A DNA stretch of 64,000 nt from Megachile rotundata (taxonomy: Eukaryota > Arthropoda > Insecta > Hymenoptera > Megachilidae): assembly GCF_050947335.1 (NCBI RefSeq), contig NC_134995.1, positions 3,138,501-3,202,500 on the forward strand, read 5' to 3'. This document shows positions 41,206 through 53,580 of the stretch, one piece after another. A program made the translations under genes and the position numbers. Each line of letters starts with the position of its first letter. Within the stretch, counting starts at the first letter, position 1. The notes under the pieces were generated by a model. The model searched no databases, was not told the origin of the DNA, and worked only from the letters and a program-made list of their open reading frames with translations.

Positions 41206-42838
41206 ACACACACATAAATGAAATTGAACAGGATTAAATAATGGAAAATGCATGTTTTAATTTGAATTTTAAATTCTGTGTTAGTTAACATTGAATTTTG
41301 ACAAATTTTTAATCGTGTGCGTTTATGCTACTACATAAACATGAAATTCGCTGTTGAAAATAGTATCTATGACATAAATTATCTCTGTATCTCTGTCCAA
41401 AATTCGAAAGAATGCAGATGTATATAATTGGTTATATCTGTTATAACAATTATAACGGTACACGGATCTATGACCGAATCGTATTATTGGCCAAAGCGGT
41501 CATAACTAATAATTGGATCGCGTGACGAGAAAGCGTTGAAGGTAGGAGTAGGAGAAGCCATATGCATTAATTCCAGTTCTGAACAGTACAGTCAGTAACG
41601 ACATATTCGAACGCACCTTTTAAAATGGAATAACTTCTTTAAAATTAAAATTAAACTTCTTTAAATAAAATTAGAATTTTTCATACAAGGCATTAGTCCA
41701 CTAAATGACAAGTTTGCATAATATTAAAACGATTATAGCTGACGGGAGTAGCAACTAAAAATATGAGCATCACCTTTTTATACTGTTTTATTTGAATCTA
41801 TAAGGAATGTTATAAATATACTTTTTGTATATTTAGATAGGTTATATATATATATACTAAAATTTTTATGGAAGTTAATTAATATATTTATAAGTTACAT
41901 GTTAGATACTTTTTCGAAAAGAGATGCGTTCCCAATTAAGGTGCTGGGGTAAGTGCCGAGAGGTCAAACTCAGTCCTCTTACCAAAGGCATCCCTGCCTT
42001 CCCACCACGTGGCCAGATCCTCCAGGAACAACGTCCCTATTCGACTTAGCAATTCAATAACAATCTATCTATCCTTTTCTACAATCTCAGGAACTAACAA
42101 AACACACAGCCCTGCGACATCTGATGACCATACGACTCCAAGTCAATAGCCATCATCTATCTCGCCACACTTGGACTCTCATAAACCACCTTTCGCTTAG
42201 ACCTCACGCAGGCTATCCCTATCATAAATCGTTCGAAGGCAAAATAGCACAGGCTAATTGCCCTCAACGACCTTCCAAAATACGTTGGCGCTAACATACA
42301 AATAGTTAAAAGTGACAAAAATCGCAATTTTGTCTCATTTTATTGTTGCATTAAATCTAAAGATTTTTATAAATTTCAATGTCTATTATTTTTTTATACA
42401 CTGACCAATTTCTACAAAATTTACTGTATGTGCATAACAATACAGAACAATATAATAATAAATATTAAAGTTACATTAAACGAGAAGAGGTTTATTTTAA
42501 ATTTTCAATATAGAATAAGATCACAACATTATAAAAATTAATCTTTCTAGCATCTAAAAAAAGTTAGATTCTCAATCTAATTTTAAAACGTTATTCTGCT
42601 TTGAAGGATATCTAAATATGCCTGTCACTCAACTTTGCTGTGGCTTGCATTCGCCTTATCAAAGAATTTTGCAGTCTTTAAAAAATTTCAGTTATTATTA
42701 TCATGCTCGACGGTATCGAATATGCTATTATCTTCAAACGATTTCAAACATAAAAATCCACAATGTAATTCAAAATTTATTCTTCACGATTTTCAGATAT
42801 TACACTAACTTAAGTGATCTACTATTTCCTGTACTTAC
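41206..42838. other. AT-rich DNA with a mixed-composition insert at 41930-42290
   Basis: Mostly AT-rich. Between 41930 and 42290 the composition becomes balanced (GCTGGGGTAAGTGCCGAGAG, CCCTGCCTTCCCACCACG) with short frames only. It may be a degraded retroelement or SINE, but I could not match it. A 103-codon frame at 42618-42929 is probably chance. Confidence 0.35.
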
Positions 42839-43019
42839 ATACAGAGTGTCCGCGCCAAAGTGTGACAGCGTGATATCTCATGAACTATTGATGTCACGAA
42901 AAAGTGCTTATATGAAAATTGCAAGGTAAAAGAGCCCCTATGTTTTGGCGGAAGCAAAATTTTTGTATTGTTATTAATGTAAAAGATATGATGGTGAAGT
43001 TTCGTTTTTTAATTGGAAC
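42839..43019 (+). repeat. Fragment of a CAGxGTGTCC-ended DNA element
   Basis: Starts ACAGAGTGTCCGCGCCAAAG and continues GATATCTCATGAACTATTGA, a layout seen in many insect elements with CAGGGTGTCCC ends. It is cut at 43019 by the element that begins at 43024. No coding sequence is seen. Confidence 0.45.
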
Positions 43020-43023
43020 TATA

Positions 43024-44094
43024 CTGGGTGTCCCACAATTAGTGTAGGATTGAGGAATCTATATTATATTGTATTTTATTAGAAGACATTGTTAGACTGG
43101 CCACGGATCGCGGTTTCGTTCTCGATCGCGAGGCATACGTCGTTGCCATGCAACGATGATCTGTTGAACGACTGCAGCGTCGATCGACAGTCATCGTTTA
43201 TTGTCGAAAGATACGTGTTGAAATGAAATGTATCGTTGTTTTTAATCAAAAATTCTGTTTTCTTGCTTTCAAGATAATATAGTTTAAATTATTTATGAAT
43301 ATTCGTTTATGTGTTTTCATTCGTCGTATTTATGTGTTGAACTCACAGTGAAAATTAATGAAAATTAGTAAACAGTGACAGAGAAAAGTGATAATAAAAA
43401 CTAATAATGAAAGATAACAGTGAAGTTACTTGAGCGTTTTTTGAGAGTTTCTGTATGGTGATTTATTTATGCTATCAGTAAGAATCGGTGGATCGACCCG
43501 GTGATAGAGATACATTTTCATCGTGATTATTTACGGTTCAATGCGTGAGTTACATTTAAATTTGTTAATTATTCAAATTCAAATTTTTATTTGTTGAATG
43601 GAAAGGTTATTTCATTTTTAAAAATAAGAATTTGTTCTTTTTCATCATTACAATATCTAACGAGAATAATTTTCCATATTTTATCTATTATTTCTTTGCG
43701 CTAACAAATAAATGTATCGAATAAATTCGACTTATTCTGATTACGTGAGTAAGGACTATTTTCTTCATTTCTTATGCATTAATAAATGATAATTCAATAA
43801 CAATTCAGATTTTTTCATTCGCTTTTTAAATGTAACTTTCATCTAACAGCTTTCTATCATACCGACGCTATACCGACGTGGTATCGATACGCTTGTTCAC
43901 GATCACGACCGACTGTCATTTTCGAAGCTGTCGCTCTCGCGTCTGAGCGCGCGAAATCCTCTGATTGGTCCCTGTTTTTGCTTAATAATTCAAAAACGAA
44001 GCTTCAAACCCCATTTTTGCAAAGGAAAATCTTGTTCAGAATAACATCCTCTACTACCCCTTTCAGGGAGTAACACTAGTTACGGGACACCCTG
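43024..44094. mobile_element. TA-flanked non-autonomous element with GGGTGTCCC ends
   Basis: 1071 bp. The left end is CTGGGTGTCCC and the reverse of the right end CAGGGTGTCCC. TA lies on each side (43022-43023, 44095-44096), and in fact TATAC...GTATA. The right 215 bp is the GATTGG block also found at 10570, 11610 and 33870. A TACCGACGCTATACCGACG word lies near 43860. No transposase frame is present. TA duplication fits the Tc1/mariner group. Confidence 0.75.
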
Positions 44095-44416
44095 TATAAT
44101 TTTAAATGTAGTCCAATTCACCATGGTTCAAAATTATTATTTTGACATATTATCCTATTTTATTTTGCAACAAAGAAACTGATTGATGTATATATTATTA
44201 ATTTTTGCTTAGTACGACCGCAGTAAAGTAAATGTATCAGTAGTTGTCACTTCACCAAATCTTTTGTCTATTTGTTCACGTAGCTCAGGCTAAGTTCACT
44301 TTATGGAAAATTTATGATTAGCAGTGACTGTACAAACTATTCTTCTATTATATTACAAGTAACTATTCCTGATGGTGGTTGTAAATTTTTTTTTTCTTCT
44401 GAACGTAAAATTTGAT
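44095..44416. other. AT-rich DNA, no recognised feature
   Basis: About 320 bp between two DNA elements, with no recognised content. Confidence 0.5.
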
Positions 44417-45546
44417 TCAATAGTTGACACCCAGCGAAAACCGAAAATTTAGTAGTTGACATAGGGAGAAAATCTAGCGCAAATCGGCTGGCGGGTGGTG
44501 GCGTCATTTATGCGTCAGGTCCCATCACCTGTCAAAGCCGTAGAGAGTGGGCATCACCGAGGGGTTTTAGTGAGTAAGAATCTCACACTGCCCCCGCTCC
44601 TCCCCCGGGGAGTGGGGGGATCTATGAAGATTTCCCCTCGTATAAAAAAAAAAAGGGAGAAAATCCAATTAATGAACTAATCTTGATAATGTATGAATAC
44701 AGAATTTTTTTGAACATTTAAACAAGATTATTCTTGAGTAAGTTTACAATAAAATATTTAATAATTAAGGGTTAATATGAACAGTAATAATAAATATTTA
44801 ATACGAAGAGTTCGAACACTCTTCATATCGGAGGTATCCTCATATCAGTTTTTTATTGCATTTCCTTCTGCATTAGTCAATACTCTGGCTAGGCCCATTT
44901 TTCTTTTATTTGGACATTCGCCTTCAACCTTGTATTTTAAAGTTGTCCTCGGAACACTAAATTTCCTAGCTGCCGTTTTATACGGAGTTTTATGGAGCCG
45001 GACATTGCATAGTCTCTTCTGTATAATTTCTGAAGTTACCCTTCGTAGGAAACATCTCAAAATTGACAGAGGAACAAAATCAGTAGTTAGCACGTAGTAA
45101 TTTAATAGTTGACACCCCATGTCAACTACTGAATAATAAATCATTTCAAGTTTTAGTAGTTGACACAGAGTGTATTTAGACAATTTAGCATTGTTTGTTG
45201 CCAATTTTAATAAGCAAACTTCTTTTTAAGTTTGAAACAGCATAAACGAATGCCTTTTTTACTCACAATGATTAAATAATACAAACTTGTAATACTTACA
45301 TTTTAAGCAAATCTTTAGCGATTTATATAAGAAAACACTGAAAAATCATTAGAGCTGTAGGCAAGTTTGATTAATCAGTTGCTATTACGTTTTTCAATGG
45401 CGGACATGCGCAATAGTTCGCAATTAAGCCACTGAAGCGTGACAGTATACAGATTAATAAGATTTAAAGTATTCCAAGTTGTGGTTTCCGTATTTATTTA
45501 CTTTTTTTGAAAAAGTGTCAAGTCCTGGCACAGTGTCAACTATTGA
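44417..45546. mobile_element. Pogo-like DNA transposon relic
   Basis: Inverted ends TCAATAGTTGACAC (44417-44430) and GTGTCAACTATTGA (45533-45546), 14 bp perfect, with TA inside the shared palindrome. Extra copies of TAGTAGTTGACA lie at about 44449, 45118 (inverted) and 45161, as subterminal repeats. Between them on the minus strand is a psq-type helix-turn-helix (44845-45100). At 44480-44660 it holds GC-rich DNA with CCCCCGCTCC and TCCCCCGGGG. Confidence 0.75.
44845..45100 (-). pseudogene. Pogo-type transposase, psq helix-turn-helix
   Basis: The minus frame reads VTSEIIQKRLCNVRLHKTPY, KTAARKFSVPRTTLKYKVEG and KMGLARVLTNAEGN. The AAxxFxVPRTTLxxxVxG core is the psq DNA-binding helix found at the start of pogo/Tigger transposases, followed by the linker with R.LT..E. 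The frame stops before the CENP-B and DDE domains. The upstream start is not an ATG, so the true N-terminus is uncertain. Confidence 0.75.
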
Positions 45547-46910
45547 TGCTCTTACTTTAAGTGCATTGATTTGAAGTTAAAAGATTGAAATAAGTGCATA
45601 AGTGCCGTATTACTCCAATGTTAAAATCAAAATGTATTCAGTGCATGGAAGGGTTACGTGAAAGAAATTAGACTGCCTCGTCGTTGAACTTAATTGCAGT
45701 CTTAATAATGACTTGATCGATAACCGATAGATTATAAGTGATATGATTACTGCGTCGACCCCGAGGTCGCTTGTTAATACGTTCCGTATTTACGAGGGTG
45801 GATGATGTGCAGACTGTAATCAACCGCCGATTGTTTATTGGCAATCAGTCGCCGATCTATGATTGCCAATCATCTCGTAATTCGGCAATTGTAATTGAAA
45901 CGTATCGGAGGTGATTCCGATCCTCTCCATTTCAGATTAAAGATCACAAGTAACGTTCGTTTATTGAATAGAACTTTGATACTTATCGGGTGCGAAGAAT
46001 TGAGTTATAAATATCTTTATGTCATCGTGAAATTAAAAGAACGCTAAGTGCAATGTATACATCGCTTGACACGACTACAATAATTTTTATTTTTATCTCT
46101 TTATTATAAATGAGAACACATGTTAGCAGACAAGGCTTGAAAAATAATTAAAAGATAATATTTTTATAATTATATTTGTTCGTAAGTACAATTAAATCCT
46201 ATAATTACTATAGGGGAAAAACTTTTCAGGGATGTAATAAAAGAATTTAATTGTGAGATATTTTTGATGTATGTTATTACATGAAGCGTTCTAGTGCTAT
46301 TTTATAGGAATCTAAATATTTTTACACGACTTTTTATAGTTTTCATAGTAGACTGAAGATGAATTTATTTGCAGTCATAATTATTTTACTTTTTACTTAT
46401 TTTTCGTTATTTACTTCATTCTACAATGTACGATTATTGTCGGTACTTTACAATAATTATAGTACCATTTACGACTACAAAATTTTGAAACACTATAATA
46501 ACATTGTTATTGTAAGTATAAAAAATATGGGGTTATTGGAAACAGATAAAATTGAGAAGATAATATAACTAATAATATTATAATAATAGATAATAATATA
46601 AGAATGGGAAGTATTTATTCATTATTTACAACAAAATGAATTTTTTTTAAATTTGACTACATGATCCCATTTTTTCTTACAAGTAGTCGTTAGAGGAAAT
46701 AGTATACTGCATGTCGTATTTCAATTATTTAATAAAATTTACAATTGATCGAAGTAGAGAGGAAAAAAATAAAAATCTCCTCATAAAACTTTTTTCGTAT
46801 AAGCTTAAACAAAAATTTAAAACATTTTTTGTATAGATTCAAGTGAGTTATGTATATACAGAAATGTTCATCGAAATCGGTTAATGTGTATATGAACTAC
46901 GCAAATATGC
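45547..46910. other. AT-rich intergenic DNA
   Basis: A 69-codon plus frame at 46359-46568 is low-complexity and probably chance. Around 45760-45930 the DNA is more balanced, with two inverted AATCGGCGATT-like words (CCGCCGATTG, CAATCAGTCGCCGAT), and nothing is identifiable. Confidence 0.45.
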
Positions 46911-47130
46911 AGGGTGTCCCAATTTTTTACAGACTCATTTTATGCAACGATTCTATCTGTAAAAATAAAAAGGAATGTTATATCACCGTAGAGTGTAGAG
47001 TATCAAACACATTATTAGAAAGCTATAAAAAGAAATTTGAAATAACAACGGAATGTTTTGTTGTTTTTTCTACGATAATTTATACCTTATTTTTGTTTTA
47101 TTAAAACCGGTATAGTTTCCTTTTTTGTTG
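46911..47130 (+). repeat. Left end of a CAGGGTGTCCC-type DNA element, truncated
   Basis: CAGGGTGTCCCAATTTTTTA opens at about 46911 in the same style as the element at 43024. The body has no second end before the LTR at 47135. The LTR probably inserted into it or near it. Confidence 0.4.
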
Positions 47131-47134
47131 CATG

Positions 47135-49220
47135 TGTAACGTCCCTAGAACCTAAGTTTAGTTAGTTACAAGCGTTAAAAGGTAAAGAGCGGCTTTTACC
47201 CTAAACGACTCGATTTTGCAAGTAAAGATTGTGGGATTCGTGTATTGTGCGGTTAAGGAGTGAAATCCACAGGTCAAAATCTTTCAACAATTAGATTTAT
47301 TCAGTAAACGATAAGAAGTGAAACTAACAAACAACAATAACAACAAAATAAAGAAAGTATATAAATTATAAATGATTGATTAGTATAAAGAACTAAATAG
47401 ATCTTGAAATAATAATAATAATAGAAATAATAGAAATTGATAAATTAAACAGTATGTAATATGAGACTCGCTGGTCAGTACTTTATGTTGGACCGTATCT
47501 AATTTAACTTCGCATTTGTAGTATCGCAATAACAAAGTTTATCTCAATTTGTACGATTAATTTGTATAAATGTTCTTTGACGATATTAATTAATATTAGC
47601 GCTTTATAATCTACCGCTGCGAGGAATTCGACCTAAGTGAGATTCTCTAAACGCACCTAAATACGCTTTCGCAAAAATTAGACAGATTTATCTACTATCT
47701 AACGCGGTGTAATCGATTACGGAAATGACGCTAAGTGAGAACAGTATTCTTGTATTAATTCAAATGACCAAAATTTATCTGAATCTAATTGAATTTTATT
47801 CGGAACAATTACTTTTATGATTTGACTTGACAACTAAATGGTTCATGACCCTTTTAGCCAAAACGAATACTGACATCCGAAACCAGATCGCTTAATTGGG
47901 GAGCTCTGCGTTAGCCAGCTACTAAAACGACCCAACGATACCAGAATCAGGTGAACAATATAAGTTCGACAGGGTAGCAAATCAATTGACTCTAATTGTA
48001 AAATTGTAATTGCTGAACTGCCACCCAAAAGACACGGGTTTCAGAGACCAAGCCGCTCAAATGGGGAGCCTGCTATTCGCTGGCTACTAAACTACCCAGA
48101 GCGAGCTCCGAGAATCTGATGGCGCGTTAACAATTCGACCAAAAATCAACTATGAGTAGCTGAGAGCTATCGTTTCGATATCTTAGCCTTTCTTGGTGCT
48201 AAGTATAGCTCTCTCCTGACGGAGTTTCAGATACGAGATCGTTTGAATGGGGAGCTCTGCGTTAGCCAGCTACTAAAACGACCCACGACCAAGTATCCAA
48301 ATGGCGTATAATCGCTTGACCAATCAAGTATCAAAATTCGTTGCGGCTCTTAACAGCGGAAATTGTTCTGAGTTCTTATTCTTTTCAATAATACTTCTAT
48401 CGTGCTCGACTGCGAAAACTGTTCTGCTTTTGGACGGGTTTCGCTCGCCCTTTTATACTCGCAAGTTCGCCGAATTCCTGAAATTTCTGTGACGTCAGAA
48501 TATCTAAATTTTCATATAATTTCGTTATTATACATTAATTATAAAATTGAACGGTTTAATTATGTTTTAAATGTCGCTCTTTAATTTCTGGCTAACAATT
48601 TGATATTAAAATAGTAGTATAACGGTGTTTTAGCGAAAAATATATTTTCTATCCTTTTCTAATTAACTGCGTACGAATTCTATGAGAGTCGAATCTATTC
48701 CGATTTACAGCTTTTTAATTGAAGAAAATAATTGTGGTTCCGACCATGAATAGTTTAGTAATGACTGATTTTACGTATATAATTTGTTTTAGTTAATTAA
48801 TTAATTTACTGTTTGATAATGCCGTAAATAGAAATAGTATCGCTATCCTTTTCTAGGATTAGCGCTGATCTCAAGGATTTCGGGCGAGTATCGCGGCACG
48901 TTGGCACATCATAGCGTCACGGAAATTTCCATACTAAATTACACATTTATTAGAATTAAAAATAAAATAATACATAATTTGGTTTTAATCATTCTAACTT
49001 AACATCCAATTATTGGTATGAAAAATATATTCTAAATCAGAATTATAAGATAATTATAAATGAAATATATATATACCATATATGTATCTACTCTGATTAC
49101 CGACTGTTGAATTTGATAGATCGATGATATCTAATTATCGATGATATTCTAATCGATGGATAGAAGATTGTCGCGATGATGCCGGTAGAAAGAAAAAAAA
49201 GTTTCCCCAGGGACGTTACA
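47135..49220. repeat. 2.1-kb solo LTR with CATG target duplication
   Basis: 2086 bp bounded by TGTAACGTCCCT and AGGGACGTTACA, a 12-bp perfect inverted pair beginning TG and ending CA. CATG lies on both sides (47131-47134 and 49221-49224). A 4-bp duplication with TG...CA ends is typical of Ty3/gypsy LTRs, and the absence of internal genes makes it a solo LTR. The inverted ends are longer than usual for an LTR, so a non-autonomous DNA element is an alternative. A small related fragment lies at 12080-12240. Three degenerate internal repeats are at 47880-48330. Confidence 0.8.
47880..48330 (+). repeat. Three degenerate repeats inside the 2.1-kb LTR
   Basis: TTGGGGAGCTCTGCGTTAGC with CAGCTACTAAAACGACCCA starts near 47897 and recurs near 48246 almost unchanged. 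A diverged middle unit (ATGGGGAGCCTGCTATTCGC, TGGCTACTAAACTACCCA) starts near 48060. Spacing is about 165 and 185 bp. Each unit is followed by CAATTGACT/CTTGACC-type words. Confidence 0.7.
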
Positions 49221-49224
49221 CATG

Positions 49225-49516
49225 TTTAATTTTATTTGTTTGTGAGAATTATATTCTAGACGTTTGTGTATAAAACGAACTTATTGCTGATGTATTTTTA
49301 AGGAATAAATTACACCTATTACTGTTTTTTGCAATGAATGGTTCATCTTTCGGTAAAATAAAGAATATAATATCTAAATTAACTTCTCTTCAGTAAAACA
49401 ACAAATGCAAGAATAGTCCTGAATTCGAATAATTACAATATTTCAGACGATACTATCCGATGAATAATATTTTGAATAACAAATCCACGCACTGAGTTTT
49501 TAATTATTAATGATTA
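49225..49516. other. AT-rich DNA, no recognised feature
   Basis: About 290 bp between the solo LTR and the copia relic, with no recognised content. Confidence 0.5.
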
Positions 49517-50600
49517 TTAATAAGTTACACCTAACAAACACCGTTCATCACTATTAATCAAGCAATTTTGGAGTAAAAATACTTTTACCATAGTTTTAGC
49601 CAGAAATCTAGTAAAATAATTAACTGTGAAACTTATATCTGGTTTTAATCTCAGCATTACCTTTAAGCATCCAAAGTACTCTTTAACGGATTTATATTCT
49701 TTAGCTTTCTCACAAGTCAGTTTTATCTTAAATTTCAGATTTACGGGAGTCAAACAGTGACTTCAATTCACAAAATTAAATCTCTTCAAAATTCCCTTCA
49801 AATATCGCTCTTGATTAATTTTCAGAATACCATTTTCTAGAGAAAATAATAGATTATAATTTATCTCTGAGCCCAAGAAGTGCTTGAAGCCAATTCTGTC
49901 TTCCATTGTAAAACCTTTCATTAAGCCCTTCTCTAAATCTCCCAGAATTGCACCTACTAAAAAATATCTTATTCTCTACACGCAATAATAAATGCATAGT
50001 AGTTCTATCCTCGAATTATTTTAAATACAAAGAATAATTATTGTCCGATTTCAGATATTTCCTTATTTACAGTTCACTCCTTCTAAAGGGTAAATGTATA
50101 TTTCTTCGTTCAAATCTCCATTTAAAAAGGCTATTTTAACATCTAGTTGTTGAAAATGGCAACTTAGTTGAGTACCAATCGACAATAGTGCTCTCACTGT
50201 AGTCGATGGGGTATATATCCTATCACAATCAAATGAATCTTTTTGCACGAAGTTTCTTACTACCAGTCTCGTTATAAATCTATTTGCAATATTTCCGTTG
50301 AGTGCTTTTTTAGGAAAACATTTTTTGTACTTATTGTTAGTGTTTCTACATTCTCCCCTGCAATAACTTCACTGCCTGTTTCATTCTTTCCTGTTAATTC
50401 TGTTCCTCTTTTCATTGCTTTTCTCCAAAATATTTCATATTCTCTTTTCTTTAGATCTTCTGCTTTTCCAATACCTCTTGTGTATGAAGCATTGTATAAA
50501 ATGTCATATTTATTTCATAATCATTATATTATCTTGGTAGTTTTTTCGTTTGACTTATCCGAACCCTATTTAGGATATGATGTTTCCCATTCCTCATGAC
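49517..50600 (-). pseudogene. Copia reverse transcriptase relic
   Basis: From the right, one frame reads NASYTRGIGKAEDLKKREYE and FWRKAMKRGTELTGKNET, the region just before RT. Then come ITRLVVRNFVQKDSFDCDRI, YTPSTTVRALLSIGTQLSCH, FQQLDVKIAFLNGDLNEEIY and IYPLEGV. That is the copia RT opening with its first catalytic Asp (QLDVKIAFLNG). The middle is frameshifted, with no YVDD box found. The end returns at 49753-49517 with YFGCLKVMLRLKPDISFTVN and YFTRFLAKT, the conserved region after RT. No LTR was found. Confidence 0.85.
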
Positions 50601-53018
50601 TATTCAGGACATGATGGTTCACTTTTTCACAATTCTTTCAGTTACCAGCGTGATTATTTAAAAAATATTATAATTACTAAACGTCCACATGTGACAATTT
50701 TCTGCATTCAACGGTTCTTCATTAAAACTGTTTATATTGTTATTCATTTTTAATCTTGTTGTATTTCTCTCTAGCCCCATTCATTCGACTCTGGGCCTAT
50801 AACTTGTGGTTCTTCGGCTAATAATGAAGGGAATTTTTCTTGACACATGGAGTACTTTATTATTTCGGCTCTTACGTATAGCAAGGTCAGCAAGGATCAC
50901 ATAAAAACAATAGAAAGCTGGGTAACGGTTAAACGCATTTCCGCGCGATATTCAAACATTTCAAACGTTATTCTTTACAACTATATACAACATTAACAAA
51001 TAAACATAGTGTTTCTGAATTCATTTTACAAACTTCGTGAAATGATATCTCTTAATGAGACGAGGAAATGCTTTTTAGAAGTCTGTCTATTAATTAATTT
51101 CTTCCATCCATTTAGCAAATGCAATATAAAATATGTAGTGCCTGATATTATTTTATTCACAAAAATATTACAAGTGCGATAAAAAGTACTTTCAAAAACA
51201 GATGGGCGAAAAAAATAACATCGTATTATAAAGATATTTAAAATCATTTCAAATTATACTATTCCTGATTCATAAAAGTTGATCTTCATTAGCAGCAAGG
51301 GTAGTTTTCGAGTACTTACTAAGTAGTTACACTAACATTTAGATAATTAAACGAAAGAACTTACTCGATAACTGAACGGTAATCATCCACATCATTTAGG
51401 AGATCCCCTTTGATGGATCTCGAAGTTCGATGAGCGAATGATGTAATCTAATTCGAACTTCAGATAATACTAATGAAACAATGAAATTTTATTATGTTCG
51501 ATTGTTTTTAATGACATTCCTTTCGAAAAATTTCATGATACGTATTTTTGAGATCTTCCCGAATAAATAAAAAAAATGACTTTTTGTAATTTTAAATAAC
51601 AGCAAAAATAACTTTTTAAAAATTGGATTAAGCGACTTGAGGTTTTTTAAGAAGTTTGATGAATGATTTTTTTCGTGAAATATATCATAGTCAAATTTTC
51701 ACAGGGTATCAATAAAGAATCGAATATATAGACAAATGATTTTTAAACAGAATATCTAGACAGTGTTTTATGTATGAAGATTTTGTTTTGATTTGCTGGA
51801 TTTACAAAATATATGTTAAATAAACAAATATGTCCGGGAATTTTTTAAAAAAGTAGTAACGTAATTTGCTAATTTTCACATGTATGCAGATTCCGAAATC
51901 CACATTTTGATAAATATTGAAACAATAAATTGTCCGAACCTTTTATACTTTTTGCAAAATTACTATTTTCACTAGAGATCATTAACAAAAATATATATTC
52001 GAAAACTACACATTTTGTATAATTTTAAATTATGTTTTGGTGTACTTAACGAAGGACAGGCTTTTTGGTGTTTCACTCATGTCATCGAATAGCAGGATTA
52101 TTTTTTTATTTTTTAAAATACATAAACCCCACTATACATACATAATCACTATGTCAAACTAAAGTTACTCAATTGAGTTCCTCAACTAAGAGCTTTAAAC
52201 CACATGCAATACATTATGAAATAATATTGAAATAATTTTAGAAGAACAAATACAAAGTGTTTGTCGCAATATTTTCTAATGAAATATCTAAGAACCGCCT
52301 AGATAGATCTATGATTTCATATTTATTATCAACTTAGTATTTCACGTTATCATAAAATTAAAAGGATGTTTTATCTATTCCAATATTTGCAGTTTTTTCG
52401 TCTTCCGGAAGAGAATTTTAACTACAACAAAATTGTTTAATAAATATTGCTGACAATTAATCTAATAATTTATTTTATATTTCACGACTTGTACATTTTC
52501 AAAATTCATTAACATGATTTTATAATTTTGAACTCAAACGATCCACATTAACTTCCACTGTGCATGGAATTTTCAAAAAGTTGATGTTACAATATTATAA
52601 AAAATCTTATAAACTATCTGTCAATCTATTTATGTATCAAAATATATTCCCTTGTTGTTTAAAAAAATATGCGTTTTAGAAATACTAAAAAGAAATTTTC
52701 TTTAATACCGAGGCAATCGTAATTTAAAAAAATGCACAAAATGCAACATTCATGTAAAAATGTAAATTTATTAAATATATAACCTTATGGTTTAAAATTA
52801 GACACGATGTTCTAATTGACAAACATTCTTATGTTTTCAATTATCTTATAACCTTTCATTGAACGGAGATGCTTCATATGAAGTTTAGGTACGTCAGAAA
52901 TTCATCTAACGATAATGAGTTTACTTCATTTGTAGTTAAATATCAGCTTTGCTACACTATTTATACGAATTATTATATAAATATTGTAAGTGCACACACG
53001 ACAAATTTTTCATTCATA
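50601..53018. other. AT-rich intergenic DNA, 2.4 kb
   Basis: Only short, low-complexity frames on both strands. No repeat ends, RNA genes or coding motifs are recognised. Confidence 0.55.
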
Positions 53019-53020
53019 TA

Positions 53021-53576
53021 CAGGGTGGCTCACCACATTTTGCCATCTAGATTTGCATCATTATTATTACTCATAGCAAACAATGTTTTGGACGAAGTTG
53101 AATGGTTTTAAGAGGGTCATGTGCTGATATTATATTTTTGTTGTAGGTGGATGTGTAAAGGACATATGAAGGTCATTAATATTCTCTTTTAATGGAATCA
53201 TATATTTTTTTTGTTGCATCAGCTGATACTCCTTCATATTTTTTACATAAAAGTATTCATAATAATGACCAGAAAGTCACGATTTCCTAACAAGTTAGAA
53301 TTAAAATATCTCCTAAAGATTTTTTCACATAAAAAGATTAATACTTTTTTTTATAAAGAATATGAAGGAGTATCAGCTGATGCAATAAAAAATATATGAT
53401 TCCATTTAAAGAAACATTAATGACCTTCATATGTCCTTTACACGTCCACCTACAAAAAAATATATACCACTAGCATATGCCCGTCTCAAAAACATTCAAC
53501 TTCATCTAAAACATTGTTTGCTATGAGTAATAATAATGATGCAAATCTAGATGGCAAAATGTGGTGAGCCACCCTG
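53021..53576. mobile_element. Foldback MITE 1 (CAGGGTGGCTCACC ends)
   Basis: The left arm starts CAGGGTGGCTCACCACATTT and the right arm is its reverse complement, ending at 53576. TA lies on both sides. The arms are about 240 bp each, sharing GCCATCTAGATTTGCATCAT, AAGGACATATGAAGGTCATT and ATCAGCTGATACTCCTTCAT. A short loop near 53270-53330 separates them. TA duplication suggests mobilisation by a Tc1/mariner-type enzyme. There is no coding capacity of its own. Confidence 0.88.
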
Positions 53577-53580
53577 TATA

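Noticed and set aside
46359..46568. Hydrophobic 69-codon frame as a small membrane protein
   Set aside because: Composition is what AT-rich DNA gives by chance (I, L, Y, N, F), with no conserved motif.
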